Of a stretch of DNA of 37,095 bases, positions 7,152-18,250 are shown piece by piece. The position numbers and the translations under genes were made by a program. This DNA is from Spirulina sp. CS-785/01 (GTDB lineage Bacteria > Cyanobacteriota > Cyanobacteriia > Cyanobacteriales > Spirulinaceae): NCBI RefSeq assembly GCF_028330525.1, contig NZ_JAQMSD010000291.1:1-37095 (forward strand), given 5' to 3'. How positions within the stretch are numbered: position 1 is the first letter of the stretch; every line of letters begins with the position of its first letter. The notes under the pieces were generated by a model. The model searched no databases. It saw only the letters and a program-made list of their open reading frames with translations, and was not told where the DNA came from.

Positions 7152-10100
7152 ATGGTTAACTTAAACGATGAAGAAAGAAAAAAACAGTATTTTTATTATT
7201 CTCCGTTATTCGCCCTAGTTCTGGGTCTCACCCCTCGTTTTCAGGTACTGGCGCAACCTATTACACCTGCTAATGATAATACCGGAACTGTAATTCAGCA
7301 AAATGGGCAAGAGTTTGAGATTACTGGAGGGACTTTATCAGGAGACCAGGCGAATTTATTTCATAGTTTTGCACAGTTTAATCTAGACCCTAATCAAATT
7401 GCGAATTTTCTCTCAAATCCGCAAATTCAGAACATTCTCGGACGGGTAACAGGGAATAATCCCTCCCTCATTAATGGAATTATTCAAGTGACAGGGGGGC
7501 AGTCTAATTTATACCTAATGAACCCCGCAGGGATTATTTTTGGGAATCAAGCGCAACTGAATGTTTCTGGGGATTTTATAGCGACCACAGCAACCGGGAT
7601 TGGGTTTAGTAATAACCATTGGTTTAATGCGTTTGGAACGAATCATTATGAAACTTTAATTGGGACTCCTTCTCAATTTGCGTTTGATCTCTCCCAACCC
7701 GCAGCAATTCTTAATCAGGGCGATTTAGCGGTTGAGTCTGGGCAGCATTTAACCCTGATGGGAGGAACGGTCGTCAATACTGGCACAATAGCCGCCCCTA
7801 ATGGCACAATTACCTTAGCGGCAGTCCCAGGTAGTCGTTTAATTCGGATTAAACAAGAGGGGAATTTATTGAGCTTAGATGTTGAACCGCCTAGAGATAA
7901 TAATGGGGACATTTTGCCCTTTACTCCCTTAGATATTCCAGAATTATTAACGGCTTCTAATGCGTCACCCCAAGAACAAGAAAATCTCAATTTTGTGGCA
8001 ACAGGAGATTTAGTTTTTACGGGGGAAATTCGAGGGGAAACCGTTCACTTGGCCGCAGTCAACCCCATTCAACCGGACGATCCCACCTTAATTCAGACGG
8101 GAGACGGAACAGAACATAGTCCCACAGTTCTCCGTTTTGCGGAAGAATTCCTTGCTCCTCTGGATTATACCTTTATTGATGAACGAGTCGATAATCCGTA
8201 TGAGTTGCTGTATGGGGGGGAAGCAGGGACAGTTTCTCGTCTTGTTTTGAAGGATGAAAATGGCCTAGCGACCATCACAGAAGCCTTAAATTTTAGTGAT
8301 CAGGCCGTTGATACCTTAACCATTGTAGCCGAGGGGAATCAGGGGAATTTTATTTTAGGCAATCAATTAATTACTGCGGAGAATGTGACGCAATATCAGT
8401 CTTTATTAGAACAATGGGGGCCATCCCTGAGTCCCCAAGCGGATATCTTACTCTATAGTTGCTATACGGCATTAGGGGAAACGGGACAAAGTTTAATGAA
8501 TACCGTGGCCAATTATACGGGGGCTGATGTTGCAGCTTCTACGGATATTACCGGGAGTGGGGGTTTTGGGGGGAATTGGCAGTTAGAGTATCAGACGGGG
8601 ACTATTGAGGCAGGAATGCCGTTTTTAACGGAGACGGTGGCCAATTGGCAAGGGAAATTAGCCAATATTACGGTAGATACGGGGGATGTGGCCGGATTAA
8701 TTGCAGCCATTAATACTGCCAACGGTTCGGGGGATACGATTGTGTTAGGGAGTGGGACTTATACCCTAAATGATGCTAATTTTGCCAATGATGCCACTGA
8801 TGGTTTAAATGGGTTGCCGTCGATTATAGGAGCAGTGGAAATTTTGGGCAATGGGGCAACGGTTGAACGAGATACCACTAGCACTAATGATTTCCGGTTA
8901 TTTCATGTTGCGGGGACAGGGAATTTAACTCTCGATGATATTACTGTGCAAGGGGGAAAGATTACAGGTGGGGGGACTCCGGCCAAGTTTGGGGGAGCAA
9001 TTTTAAATAATGATGGACAGTTGACGGTTAGCAATAGTACCATTTCGGGCAATTATGCCGCCGGAGGAGGGGGTGGTATTGCCAATTATGCCGATGGCAC
9101 AGCTACTGTGACTAATACCACCATTTCTGGGAATTCTGCGGGGAATAATTCCTTCTACGCTGGAGGAGGGATTTTGAATCGGGGAACATTTAATTTAACC
9201 AATAGTACGGTTTCTGGGAATGTGGTCAATAATGCCAATGGAGGCGGAATTCAGAATGCAGGAACAGGGGCTGGAAGTCCGGTTCTCAATATTACCAATA
9301 GCACGATTAGTGGGAATAGTGCTGCATCGGGGGGGGGAATCGCTAACTTTTCTACTCCCACTGCACCTGCAACGGTGAATATTAGTAGTAGCACGATCGC
9401 CAATAATTTCGCCACAACCAATTATGGAGGCATTTACAATTATGGGCAATCTGTCGATTATTCCAAAGTGCAGATTCAAAATAGTATTATCGCCCAAAAC
9501 ACCACAGGGGGGACTAATGCCGATGTGGGTTGGAATGATTTGACCAATGCACCTGTGATCGATCAGGGGAATAATTTAATTGGGGTTGATAGTAGTGGGG
9601 GGACTGTATTCACCAACGGTAGCTTAGTGGGATCGGCTGGTAATCCCCTCGATCCGGGGCTTCTGCCTTTAGATAACTATGGTGGCCCCACCCAAACCCA
9701 TGCCCTACAAGGGGATAGTCCTGCCCTCAATGCGGGCGATAATACGCTAGCTACGGGATTAAGTACAGATCAGCGAGGGAGTCCTGGACAGCGTATTATT
9801 GATGGAACAGTGGATATTGGGGCCTTTGAATGGCAGGGGAGTGAAATGATCTCTGTTGGGCCACAAACCCAAACCATCAGTAGTCTGCCGACGGCTCTGG
9901 ATGTCAGTGTTAAGGTGGTTGAAAAGGGATTTAATATTGTTCCCCTTGTGGGAGTTAATGTGAATTTTTCGGCCTCTGGCATTGAGGGAACGTTTAGTAA
10001 TGGGACAACGGTGTTAACCAATGGGTCAGGAATTGCAGCGAATATCTTTAATGCGGTGAGTGCCTCCGGTAATTTTCAGATTCTCGCGGAGTCTAGTGGA

Positions 10101-11828
10101 CTGACTCCCATCGAGTTCAATTTTACCTATACGCCTCCCGTTTCCTCTAACGAGGAGTTGCCATCCTCCCCAGCAGAGACGTTGGCCTTTCTCTATACCC
10201 CTCTTACTCCTTTATCGGTATCGTTGCTGAATGAAACGTCTCTCTCTCAGCTTTTGCTCAATCCTGAATTGGCCTTTCAACTGTTTGAAGCAAAATTGAC
10301 TCAAACTTTTGAGCAGTATTTAGCGAGGGGAGATTTAGAAGTGGTGGAGACTGCCACAGGGATAGTTACCACAGAGACGGTGACGAGTGATTCCTCTTGG
10401 GGAGAGGAGACTATCGGCATTCCTCACGAGGGGGAAGAAATTGCCCCTTTGTTCACGGACGAATCACTGAGAGAAGGGGAAAGCGAGGGATTGTCCTTAG
10501 CAGAAGCAGAAAGGGACACTGGGTTGAATGAGCTTAATGGGGATGTTGCAGGAGAGGAGGGAACAGACAATCTTGAGGAGGAACAGTCGGGAGGGCACTT
10601 CAGCGAACTGCTGAATGAGGATGATGATAGTAATAGTCTCATCAATGCAGGAGGAGAGAGTGAGGATGATGAGGTTCTTCTGACGGACGCACAAGCGAGT
10701 TTGCGTCAAGTGTTAGAAGAAACCGGGGTGAAACCCGCGCTCTTGTATGTCATTTTTGTGCCAGCGTTGGGGCCAGTGGCGAATGCTGAACCCCAAGGGA
10801 ACGATCGCCTGTATCTCATGTTAGTGCCTCCTGATGGGGATGCGATCGTTAAATCCACTCCTCTCACCCGTGATCTCGTCACCCAGGTTGCCGACCGCTT
10901 CCGCAATAGTACAGTTAATGTGCGTCGTCCAGGAGCATTTCTGCAACCCTCCCAACAACTCTACGATTGGCTTATTTCTCCCCTAGAAGAACAAATCCAA
11001 GATTTAGAGATTAATCATTTAACCTTCCTGTTAGATACCCAACTGCGTTCTCTCCCCGTTGCTGCTCTCTCAAACGGGAAACAGTTTTTAGTGGAACGCT
11101 ACAGCGTGAGTTTAATGCCCAGTATGGCCTTAACCAATCTGAAATACGAAGATATCCGTAACTTTAGTTTACTGGCCATGGGGGCCGAACAATTTGAAGA
11201 CCAAACCCCTTTACCTGGAGCAGGACAGGAAATCCAATTGTTGACCAGTCGTTTATGGAATGGGGAATCCTATCTCAATGCTGATTTTACAGTGGATAAA
11301 ATCCTAGAAGCCCGCAGTGAAAGTGGTTTTCGGATGATGCACCTCGCCACCCATGGTCAATTTGAACCCGGTACTCCTGCCAATTCACGCATCTATCTGG
11401 GGAATGGGACATTAGGACTGGATGAAGTACACAATTTGGGATTACACAATCCTCCGGTGGAATTGTTGGTATTAAGTGCTTGTCAAACGGCATTAGGGGA
11501 TGCAGAGGCCGAGTTAGGGTTTGCTGGGTTAGCGGTGTTAGCAGGGGTTAAGTCTGCTTTGGGGAGTTTATGGTTAGTCAATGATGCAGGGACCATGGGA
11601 CTCATGACGACATTTTACAGTCAGTTGAAAGAAGCCCCGATTAAAGCGGAAGCTCTCCGGAGAGCGCAGTTAGAAATGTTGCAAGGAGAGACTTATATTG
11701 AAGGCAATTCTTTGGTGATGGGTGAGGAAACATTTCCTTTACCGGATGATGTGGCTGGGGTGGACAAGATTCAATTACGTCATCCCTATTTTTGGAGTGG
11801 GTTTACGCTTATTGGTACGCCTTGGTAA
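7152..11828 (+). CDS. Exported TpsA-type protein with DUF4347-like, beta-helix and CHAT protease domains
   Basis: 1558 residues. Residues 1-35 look like a signal peptide region (LFALVLGL... VLAQ). Residues about 40-230 form a filamentous-haemagglutinin (TPS) secretion domain, with NPSLINGII and [10 protein letters not shown] as hallmark turns. Residues about 335-500 resemble DUF4347: [13 protein letters not shown], then [13 protein letters not shown]. Residues about 505-895 are a right-handed beta-helix rich in NSTISGN-type repeats. Residues 905-992 look Ig-like. An acidic linker follows. Residues about 1195-1558 are a CHAT domain with His 1401 in ATHG and Cys 1444 in SACQTA, the caspase-like dyad. 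Known TpsA proteins cross the outer membrane through a TpsB pore; none is encoded here. The DUF4347-like part has Glu 394 where His is expected. Start ATG with GGAG upstream. Confidence 0.9.
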   Translation: MVNLNDEERKKQYFYYSPLFALVLGLTPRFQVLAQPITPANDNTGTVIQQNGQEFEITGGTLSGDQANLFHSFAQFNLDPNQIANFLSNPQIQNILGRVTGNNPSLINGIIQVTGGQSNLYLMNPAGIIFGNQAQLNVSGDFIATTATGIGFSNNHWFNAFGTNHYETLIGTPSQFAFDLSQPAAILNQGDLAVESGQHLTLMGGTVVNTGTIAAPNGTITLAAVPGSRLIRIKQEGNLLSLDVEPPRDNNGDILPFTPLDIPELLTASNASPQEQENLNFVATGDLVFTGEIRGETVHLAAVNPIQPDDPTLIQTGDGTEHSPTVLRFAEEFLAPLDYTFIDERVDNPYELLYGGEAGTVSRLVLKDENGLATITEALNFSDQAVDTLTIVAEGNQGNFILGNQLITAENVTQYQSLLEQWGPSLSPQADILLYSCYTALGETGQSLMNTVANYTGADVAASTDITGSGGFGGNWQLEYQTGTIEAGMPFLTETVANWQGKLANITVDTGDVAGLIAAINTANGSGDTIVLGSGTYTLNDANFANDATDGLNGLPSIIGAVEILGNGATVERDTTSTNDFRLFHVAGTGNLTLDDITVQGGKITGGGTPAKFGGAILNNDGQLTVSNSTISGNYAAGGGGGIANYADGTATVTNTTISGNSAGNNSFYAGGGILNRGTFNLTNSTVSGNVVNNANGGGIQNAGTGAGSPVLNITNSTISGNSAASGGGIANFSTPTAPATVNISSSTIANNFATTNYGGIYNYGQSVDYSKVQIQNSIIAQNTTGGTNADVGWNDLTNAPVIDQGNNLIGVDSSGGTVFTNGSLVGSAGNPLDPGLLPLDNYGGPTQTHALQGDSPALNAGDNTLATGLSTDQRGSPGQRIIDGTVDIGAFEWQGSEMISVGPQTQTISSLPTALDVSVKVVEKGFNIVPLVGVNVNFSASGIEGTFSNGTTVLTNGSGIAANIFNAVSASGNFQILAESSGLTPIEFNFTYTPPVSSNEELPSSPAETLAFLYTPLTPLSVSLLNETSLSQLLLNPELAFQLFEAKLTQTFEQYLARGDLEVVETATGIVTTETVTSDSSWGEETIGIPHEGEEIAPLFTDESLREGESEGLSLAEAERDTGLNELNGDVAGEEGTDNLEEEQSGGHFSELLNEDDDSNSLINAGGESEDDEVLLTDAQASLRQVLEETGVKPALLYVIFVPALGPVANAEPQGNDRLYLMLVPPDGDAIVKSTPLTRDLVTQVADRFRNSTVNVRRPGAFLQPSQQLYDWLISPLEEQIQDLEINHLTFLLDTQLRSLPVAALSNGKQFLVERYSVSLMPSMALTNLKYEDIRNFSLLAMGAEQFEDQTPLPGAGQEIQLLTSRLWNGESYLNADFTVDKILEARSESGFRMMHLATHGQFEPGTPANSRIYLGNGTLGLDEVHNLGLHNPPVELLVLSACQTALGDAEAELGFAGLAVLAGVKSALGSLWLVNDAGTMGLMTTFYSQLKEAPIKAEALRRAQLEMLQGETYIEGNSLVMGEETFPLPDDVAGVDKIQLRHPYFWSGFTLIGTPW

Positions 11829-11834
11829 GGGATC

Positions 11835-11945
11835 AGGAGATGGGAGATGGGGGAGATGGAGGAGTTGGGAGAGATGGAGGAGTTGGGGGAGATGGGGAGT
11901 AACAACTGTTTACTGTTTACTGGTTACTATTCAAGGTAGCTGGAG
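11835..11945 (+). repeat. GA-rich and TTTACTG short-repeat module
   Basis: Degenerate GGGGAGATGG units run into GATGGGGAGTAACAACTG (11891-11908), followed by TGTTTAC-type heptamers. The same composite, with the 18-base core identical, recurs at 25695-25811. It is a dispersed short-tandem-repeat module typical of cyanobacterial intergenic DNA. No gene. Confidence 0.75.
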
Positions 11946-12006
11946 CTAAAAAATTGAGCAATAATAGGGTAGCCCCCAGTTGTTGTTGTGTCTCATTCTT
12001 TGCTCA

Positions 12007-15000
12007 GTGCCTTTGTCTAAGAAACTACCGCTTTATCTTGCGATCGCGCTTCCCTTCACCCTACAAGTCTTGGCGATTGTCGGACTGGTGGGCTATTTGT
12101 CCTATCGTAGCGGGGAACAAGCTGTCGAAGATTTAGCCAATCAACTGATCGAGGAAACCGGAGAACGAGTCACCGATCATCTCGATACCTACTTAGCCAA
12201 ACCCCCTCATCTCCTCCAACAGCAACAAGCTGCCATTGGCCGACAAGAATTAGACTGGCAAAATCCCGAACAACTGAAAAACTATTATGTTGACCTCCTC
12301 CGCATTTACCCCAGAGTCAGCGTCATTGGTCGGACGACAGAAGATAAACGCTTTTTGGCAGTGGAGCAGCCCCACAAAAGCGGATTTGTCTTCAGACAAT
12401 ATAACCGCAACACCCAAAAATTAAACGCCTACATCCTCAATGAGCAAGGAGAGCAACTGAGGTTTCAAGACGCTTCACCCAACTATGATCCCCATAATGA
12501 TCCCCCTAGTAATCCTTGGTATCGCCGCGCCAAAAACGCCTCAGACGGGATTTGGCTACCCGTCATTTCCCTCGGCAAAGGACAAAACCAACCGTTACTG
12601 ATGATGGTTTACTTTCACCCCTTTCAAGACGCAACTGGGAAAACCCAAGGTGTGGGTGCGGCTGGTGTTTTTCTCAATTCCTTGGGAGACTTTCTCGCTG
12701 ATTTAAAGATTAGTGAAAGCGGACAAGTCTTTATTATTGATAACCAAGGTGCATTACGGGGAATATCCACCGGAGAATCCCCGTTTCAGGAGTATAACGC
12801 CTCCACTCGTCCCCAAACCTTAAACCCCGAAGATTGGGTAAAAGTCGCCCAAAAAAGCCAAAATCCTGTCACTCGGATGGCAGTGCAACAATTATTTTCC
12901 CAACCATCTTTTCGCCAAGCGGCCACCTCCTTTCAATTTCGTCAGCAGGGGAAACGCTACTTTGCCCAGAGTATCCCCTTTCCTCTCAGTGAAGACATTC
13001 AATGGCAGGTTGTGGTGGTGATTCCGGCCTCAGAATTTATGGGCAATATTGAAGCGAATGTTCAGCGCACTGTGGGCTTGTGTGTGTTAGCGTTAATTGG
13101 GGCTGGGGCGAGTAGTCTCTGGTTGGCCAAACGGATTGCGCGATCGCTTTCTCGCTTCACCGAAACCAGCCAACTCGTCGCTGCTGGCCAACTCCACCAC
13201 CCCTTACACGCAAGTCCCATCCGAGAAATCGCCACCCTCTCTAATGCCTTTAAACAAATGGTGGACGCATTACGAGACGCAGAACAACTGCGCCACCATT
13301 ACGAACAAAACCTAGAACAACAAGTCGCCGCCAAAACTGCCGCCCTCGAAGAAGCCCAAAATATTGCCAGTGTAGGGAGTTGGGAGTATGATGTCCGAGC
13401 AGAAACTGTCACTTGGTCAAAAGAACTCTACCGTATTTACGAAGCAGAAGACCAATACCCGGTTTCTCGACCCGATCAGACGATACAATACATTCATCCC
13501 GACGATGCAGACCAATTTGATCGAGAAGTGAGGCAAGCCGTCCAGTCTCAGCAAGCCTTTGATGCAGACTTTAAAATTATTACCCAAAAAGGCAATATTC
13601 GCTATGTTCACGCCAAAGGCCATCCCGTGTATGATGAGCAAGGCCAGTTGAGCAAACTATTTGGGACTGTCACGGATATCAGCGATCGCAAAACCCTAGA
13701 ACTCGCCCTACAAGACTCCCAAACCCAACTCCAAGACATCTTAAACAACGTCAATGCCGCCATTGTCCAAATGCAAGTCTTTGCCGATGGCCGCTGGGAA
13801 ATTGTCCATCTCTCCGAAGGATGCGAAGCCATTTCCGGTTATACCGCCCAAGAATTAATGGCCAACCAAGACCTCTGGATAGAACGCATTTATCCTGGCG
13901 ACTGGGAAGCGGTTTCCCCGCAGATTTTCGCCAATATTTTCAACGAACGTCCCAACACCTCCGAATATAGATTTTATGACAAAAGCGGCCAAATCCGCTG
14001 GATATCCCAAACCAACCATTCTCGACGGGATAACAAACACAATTGCTGGTTGGTGACAGGAGTCTCCTTAGACATCACCCAACGGAAAGAAACCGAAATT
14101 GCCTTACAAGAGAGTGAAGCGCGACTCCAATTAATTACCGACTCTCTCCCCGGATGTATCTCCTATACCGACTCTTCCCAATGCTATCGCTTTGTTAATA
14201 AAACCTACGAGGACTGGTTTAACTGTCGCAAAGAAGATATTTTAGGGTGTACCGTAAAAGAAGTCATCGGCGAAGAAGCCTATGAACGGGCGCGACAGTA
14301 CATTGAACAAGCCCTCTCGGGAGAAACTGTCACCTACGAAACCGAATTACCCTATATTGGGGGACAAACTCGCTATGTCTCCGGGGTATTAGTCCCCGAT
14401 CTCGATACTCAGGGACAAGTTAACGGGTATTATGCCTTAATTACCGATATTAGCGATCGCCAACAAGCCAGACTTGCCCTCCAAGAAAGCCAACAACGCC
14501 TCCAAGAAATCATCACCACCATTGACCAAGTCTTCTTTGTCCGTTCCGTCGCAACCGGAGAATTTCTCTACATTAGCCCCACCTACGAAGAAGTCTGGGG
14601 CCGCAGTTGTGAAAGTCTCTATCAACACCCCGACGCTTGGTTAGAAGCCATCCACCCCGATGATCTACCCCTTGTACAGCAGTCCTTAACCGAACAATTT
14701 ACCCCCCAAAATGTCCAACGAGAATATCGCATTATTCGACCCAATGGGGAGATTCGCTGGCTATTAGTGCAAGTGAAGATCATTCACGATGAAGCCGGAA
14801 ACCCTCTAAAATTTGTAGGCACAGCCGTAGATATCACAGGCCGCAAACAAGCCGAAATTGCCTTACAAGAGAGTGAAACCCGTTTTCACGCCATTTCTAA
14901 TAGTTCCCCTGCCAATATTTATATCTTGGTGCGACGAGTCGATGGGTCATTTGCATTTGAACATATGAGTCGCGCCATTGAAACCATCCATGAAATTCCT

Positions 15001-17655
15001 GTTTCAGCTATCTTAGACAATGCCACTATTTTATTAGACCGTATCCATCCCGAAGATCGAGCCGCCTACGAAGCCGCCGTACAACAAAGTTTAGACACCC
15101 TACAACCCTTCTGGCATGAATGGCGCATCATTAACCCCTCCGGCAAAATTAAATGGCTACAAGGGACTTCTCAGCCCCAACAACGGGAAAATGGCGACAT
15201 TGCTTGGTATGGGGTCGTGTTGGATATTACAGACCGTAAAGAAGCCGAAGCCGTCCTCCAAGCGAAAACTGAAGAATTGAATCGCTTTTTCACCACCTCC
15301 CTCGACCTTCTCTGTATTGCCAACACTGACGGGTATTTTCTGAAATTAAACCCCCAATGGGAGAAAACCTTGGGCTATTCCTTATCGGAGTTAGAAGGGG
15401 CCAGATTTTTAGACTATGTGCATCCCGATGATGTCGCCAGCACCCAAGAAGTCCTCGAGTATATCAAAACAGGAGAAAACCACCCCTCTTTCATTAACCG
15501 CTATCGTTGCCGAGATGGGTCCTATCGTTGGATTGAATGGCGGTCTGTCCCCAGTGAAATGTTCATTTATGCGGCGGCCAGAGACATCACAGAGCGCGTC
15601 GAAAGCGAAGCTATCCTCCGTCAAGCTACAGAGGAGGCCGAAGCCGCAACCCAAGCCAAAAGCGAATTTCTCGCGGCCATGAGTCACGAAATTCGCACTC
15701 CCATGAATGGGGTGTTGGGGATGTTGAATCTATTACAGAATAGCGCGTTAAATCCGGAACAGCGATCGCACGCCCACATTGCCCAAGCGAGTGCCGAGTC
15801 CTTACTGATGCTCATTAACGACATCCTCGACTTCTCCAAAATCGAAGCAGGCCGACTGGACTTAGACTTGTTAGAGTTTAATCTTCCTCAACTCCTGCAA
15901 GAAATTGTCCAAGCCCTGGCGTTACAAGCCCAAAATAAAGGCGTAGAGTTAATTTTAGATGGCCATGATCTGCAACAATCTTGGGTGAAAGGCGACCCCG
16001 GACGCTTACGGCAAATCTTCACCAATTTAATTAATAATGCCATTAAATTTACCGATCAGGGGGAAATTGTTGTTGAATGCCATTTACATCCCTCTGGGGA
16101 AAAGTTACTCCTGACGGCGATGGTGTGTGATACGGGTATTGGTATTCCCCAGGATAAACTGGATTTATTATTTGAGTCGTTTACCCAAGTCCACAGTAGC
16201 AGCGATCGCCAGTATGGTGGCACGGGGTTAGGGTTGGCAATTAGCCAAAAACTCTGTGAGTTAATGGGGGGAGAGATCAGCGTTGAGAGTGAATTGGGGC
16301 AAGGCAGTTGTTTTCATTTTACTGTCCAATTAGAACCTAGTGAGCCATCGGGGGCAAGTGCTACGGGTGCAAGCATTGCACCCCTACGAGGGGTCAAAAT
16401 TTTAGTGGTCGATGATAACGCCACCAGTCGGCAAGTTTTGGCCCGACAACTGCAATATTGGGAGGCTGAGGTGGTCACTGCCGGGGATGGGAAAACGGCC
16501 TTAGCTCGCTGTGAGGAGACTTTTGAGCAATTCGACAGGGAAACACAAAAACCGCCTTTTGATCTGGTGGTATTAGACCGAGAAATGCCGGAAATGGACG
16601 GGTTAGAATTGACTCAATATTTACGACTGGGTAATGGCTGGCAAGATATCCCTATCGTAATGTTAATGAATTTAAATCGCCAGGAAGATATCTCCTTTTT
16701 AGCAATGCTTGGGGTGAGTGGCTACTGTAATAAACCTGTGACTCCCAATGATTTAATAGAGACGTTAACCCAGGTGAGAGAAGGGGAAACCCTACAATGG
16801 TCTGTAACTGAGGACACGGAAACCTTACCCTCTAGAGAGGGAGATACCCCGATGAGGGCCTCCCGTTGGCCGGACAATACCCGTCTGTTGTTGGTGGAAG
16901 ATAATCAAGTGAATCAGATGGTGTTGAAGGGGTTATTAAAAAAATTAGATTTAGAGGTAGAGTTGGCGTTTAATGGGATTGAAGCCTTACAGTCTCTTAC
17001 CTCTGCCCCGCCTACTAATCCCTATACAATGGTGTTTATGGATTGTCAGATGCCGGAAATGGACGGGTATGAGGCGAGTCGGCGTATTCGTCAAGGGCAA
17101 GGCGGCGATCGCAACCAATCTATCCCCATTATCGCTATGACGGCCAACGCTATGCAAGGCGATCGGGAAAAATGCCTGGAAGCGGGAATGAATGACTATT
17201 TGGCCAAACCCGTCAATGCCCAAGCCTTAGAGCAAATGCTCAAAAAGTGGTTACTCCAGAACAACTTGCCTAGGGTTAATGAACAGGATACCTCAGAGCG
17301 TGAACCGGAAATCCCAGTTATTTTTAATGTCCAAGATTTATTAGAACGCTGTGGGAATGATCAAGCGTTAGCGGTGCAAATTTGTCACTTTTTTTTAGAG
17401 GATATTCCCAAGGAAAGAGAGATGATACAACAGGCGATTCAAAGGGAAGATTTGGCGGCAGTCCAATGTCAAGCCCACGGGGTGAAAGGGGCGGCAGATA
17501 ATGTCAGTGGCCAAGCGTTACGGGAGGTGGCGTTTAAGATGGAAAAAGCCGCCAAAGCCGCAGATTGGGCTTTGATTCAGAGTTGTTTCCCGGCTTTAGA
17601 ACAGGAGTTAATCTGTTTAACTGAAACGTTAGAACAGTTTATAGTTGATAGTTGA
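12007..17655 (+). CDS. Hybrid sensor histidine kinase: Cache-HAMP-6xPAS-HisKA-HATPase-2xREC-HPt
   Basis: 1882 residues from GTG 12007; an in-frame TTG at 11980 is the longer option, but MPLSKKLPLYLAIALPF is the more natural N-terminus. Membrane helix 1 is about 8-31, then a large extracytoplasmic dCache-like domain to about 350, helix 2 about 354-375 and HAMP about 375-430. Six PAS domains span about 449-1198, most ending in a D-I-(S/T) strand and coiled linker. HisKA carries phospho-His 1227 (MSHEIRTP). The ATPase domain has NLINNAIKF, DTGIGIP and GTGLGLAI. REC1 has acceptor Asp 1524 (VVLDREMP) and REC2 Asp 1679 (VFMDCQMP). The C-terminal HPt has His 1824 (AHGVKG). All relay residues are present, so a complete internal phosphorelay is likely. 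The final receiver must be encoded elsewhere; no DNA-binding domain is seen. Confidence 0.92.
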   Translation: MPLSKKLPLYLAIALPFTLQVLAIVGLVGYLSYRSGEQAVEDLANQLIEETGERVTDHLDTYLAKPPHLLQQQQAAIGRQELDWQNPEQLKNYYVDLLRIYPRVSVIGRTTEDKRFLAVEQPHKSGFVFRQYNRNTQKLNAYILNEQGEQLRFQDASPNYDPHNDPPSNPWYRRAKNASDGIWLPVISLGKGQNQPLLMMVYFHPFQDATGKTQGVGAAGVFLNSLGDFLADLKISESGQVFIIDNQGALRGISTGESPFQEYNASTRPQTLNPEDWVKVAQKSQNPVTRMAVQQLFSQPSFRQAATSFQFRQQGKRYFAQSIPFPLSEDIQWQVVVVIPASEFMGNIEANVQRTVGLCVLALIGAGASSLWLAKRIARSLSRFTETSQLVAAGQLHHPLHASPIREIATLSNAFKQMVDALRDAEQLRHHYEQNLEQQVAAKTAALEEAQNIASVGSWEYDVRAETVTWSKELYRIYEAEDQYPVSRPDQTIQYIHPDDADQFDREVRQAVQSQQAFDADFKIITQKGNIRYVHAKGHPVYDEQGQLSKLFGTVTDISDRKTLELALQDSQTQLQDILNNVNAAIVQMQVFADGRWEIVHLSEGCEAISGYTAQELMANQDLWIERIYPGDWEAVSPQIFANIFNERPNTSEYRFYDKSGQIRWISQTNHSRRDNKHNCWLVTGVSLDITQRKETEIALQESEARLQLITDSLPGCISYTDSSQCYRFVNKTYEDWFNCRKEDILGCTVKEVIGEEAYERARQYIEQALSGETVTYETELPYIGGQTRYVSGVLVPDLDTQGQVNGYYALITDISDRQQARLALQESQQRLQEIITTIDQVFFVRSVATGEFLYISPTYEEVWGRSCESLYQHPDAWLEAIHPDDLPLVQQSLTEQFTPQNVQREYRIIRPNGEIRWLLVQVKIIHDEAGNPLKFVGTAVDITGRKQAEIALQESETRFHAISNSSPANIYILVRRVDGSFAFEHMSRAIETIHEIPVSAILDNATILLDRIHPEDRAAYEAAVQQSLDTLQPFWHEWRIINPSGKIKWLQGTSQPQQRENGDIAWYGVVLDITDRKEAEAVLQAKTEELNRFFTTSLDLLCIANTDGYFLKLNPQWEKTLGYSLSELEGARFLDYVHPDDVASTQEVLEYIKTGENHPSFINRYRCRDGSYRWIEWRSVPSEMFIYAAARDITERVESEAILRQATEEAEAATQAKSEFLAAMSHEIRTPMNGVLGMLNLLQNSALNPEQRSHAHIAQASAESLLMLINDILDFSKIEAGRLDLDLLEFNLPQLLQEIVQALALQAQNKGVELILDGHDLQQSWVKGDPGRLRQIFTNLINNAIKFTDQGEIVVECHLHPSGEKLLLTAMVCDTGIGIPQDKLDLLFESFTQVHSSSDRQYGGTGLGLAISQKLCELMGGEISVESELGQGSCFHFTVQLEPSEPSGASATGASIAPLRGVKILVVDDNATSRQVLARQLQYWEAEVVTAGDGKTALARCEETFEQFDRETQKPPFDLVVLDREMPEMDGLELTQYLRLGNGWQDIPIVMLMNLNRQEDISFLAMLGVSGYCNKPVTPNDLIETLTQVREGETLQWSVTEDTETLPSREGDTPMRASRWPDNTRLLLVEDNQVNQMVLKGLLKKLDLEVELAFNGIEALQSLTSAPPTNPYTMVFMDCQMPEMDGYEASRRIRQGQGGDRNQSIPIIAMTANAMQGDREKCLEAGMNDYLAKPVNAQALEQMLKKWLLQNNLPRVNEQDTSEREPEIPVIFNVQDLLERCGNDQALAVQICHFFLEDIPKEREMIQQAIQREDLAAVQCQAHGVKGAADNVSGQALREVAFKMEKAAKAADWALIQSCFPALEQELICLTETLEQFIVDS

Positions 17656-17756
17656 TAGCTTAGGGTTTATAGTTGATAGTTAATCATTGATTACTGTTCC
17701 CTATTCCCAATTCCCATTCCCATTCCCAATTCCCAATTCCCAATTCCCAATTCCCA
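17642..17756 (+). repeat. TAGTTGA and AATTCCC heptamer repeats
   Basis: Directly after the histidine kinase stop come TAGTTGA-type units, then about eight copies of AATTCCC/CATTCCC in tandem. These are short tandem repeats without coding potential. Confidence 0.8.
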
Positions 17757-17764
17757 AATAACCC

Positions 17765-17793
17765 TTGACAAATCAAAATAAATATGCTATCAA
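17765..17793 (+). promoter_or_regulatory. Candidate promoter for the cyclase gene
   Basis: TTGACA (17765-17770), a 17-bp spacer, then TATCAA (17788-17793, four of six matches to the -10). It lies just after the heptamer repeats and before the hairpin-rich leader. Transcription from here would give a leader of roughly 300-450 nt, depending on the true start codon. Confidence 0.45.
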
Positions 17794-17833
17794 AGCAAAA
17801 TTAGTCAATTCGAGCTATGATGGCTAAGAAGTC

Positions 17834-18030
17834 TCATTGTTAAACGCCTTAACAATGAAATCAGCCAATGCGTGAGTCCCGATTGGAGAGTTCTGAACAG
17901 GGTGATAGTTTTGGCTAGCCCGCACAAGAGTTTTCCCTTGTGCTAAGGGTTTACAGGGGCATCTCTATCCTTTCATCAAAAAAAAATCATCAACCTGTCC
18001 CGAATGGACGGGTTTTGGATTGTATCCAAA
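17834..18030 (+). ncRNA. Hairpin-rich leader upstream of the adenylate cyclase gene
   Basis: About 440 bp separate the kinase stop from the first ATG of the cyclase frame. Five stems are visible. TCATTGTTAA/TTAACAATGA lies at 17834-17858 (10 bp, exact). CCAAT/ATTGG lies at 17865-17886, with AGCCAA (17863) able to pair instead with TTGGCT (17911). GCACAAG/CTTGTGC lies at 17922-17943. AACCTGTCC/GGACGGGTT lies at 17992-18014 and is followed by TTTT. TTTGGAT/ATCCAAA lies at 18014-18030 and touches the previous stem. The fourth stem plus T-run resembles a short attenuator. I cannot match this to a riboswitch family I know. A cis-regulatory RNA is inferred, not shown; an inserted element is the alternative. 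Confidence 0.45.
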
Positions 18031-18250
18031 GAGAGAATTTGCGGAAATGATTAAAGTTCCCTCAATCCCCGAAGATGCCTCCTATTCCTAGAATGTTATG
18101 AGCAGTTTTAAGCGGACTCCCTATGCTATAAATCAAGCCAGGCGACTGTTTTCAGGGTGTGATACTGAATTAAGTCATCCTGGGATAGGAGAATGGCCGA
18201 GGAGAAGAAGACAAGATTCCCCACGGGGAAAAGAAAGTCACGACAATGAT

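Noticed and set aside
17695-17756. Possible CRISPR array (regular short repeats)
   Set aside because: Units are 7-bp tandem words without unique spacers, and no cas gene is present.
18098-18250. Start of the cyclase at the first ATG (18098)
   Set aside because: The extra 51 residues are Arg-rich, lack the receptor fold pattern and are probably leader; kept only as an alternative.
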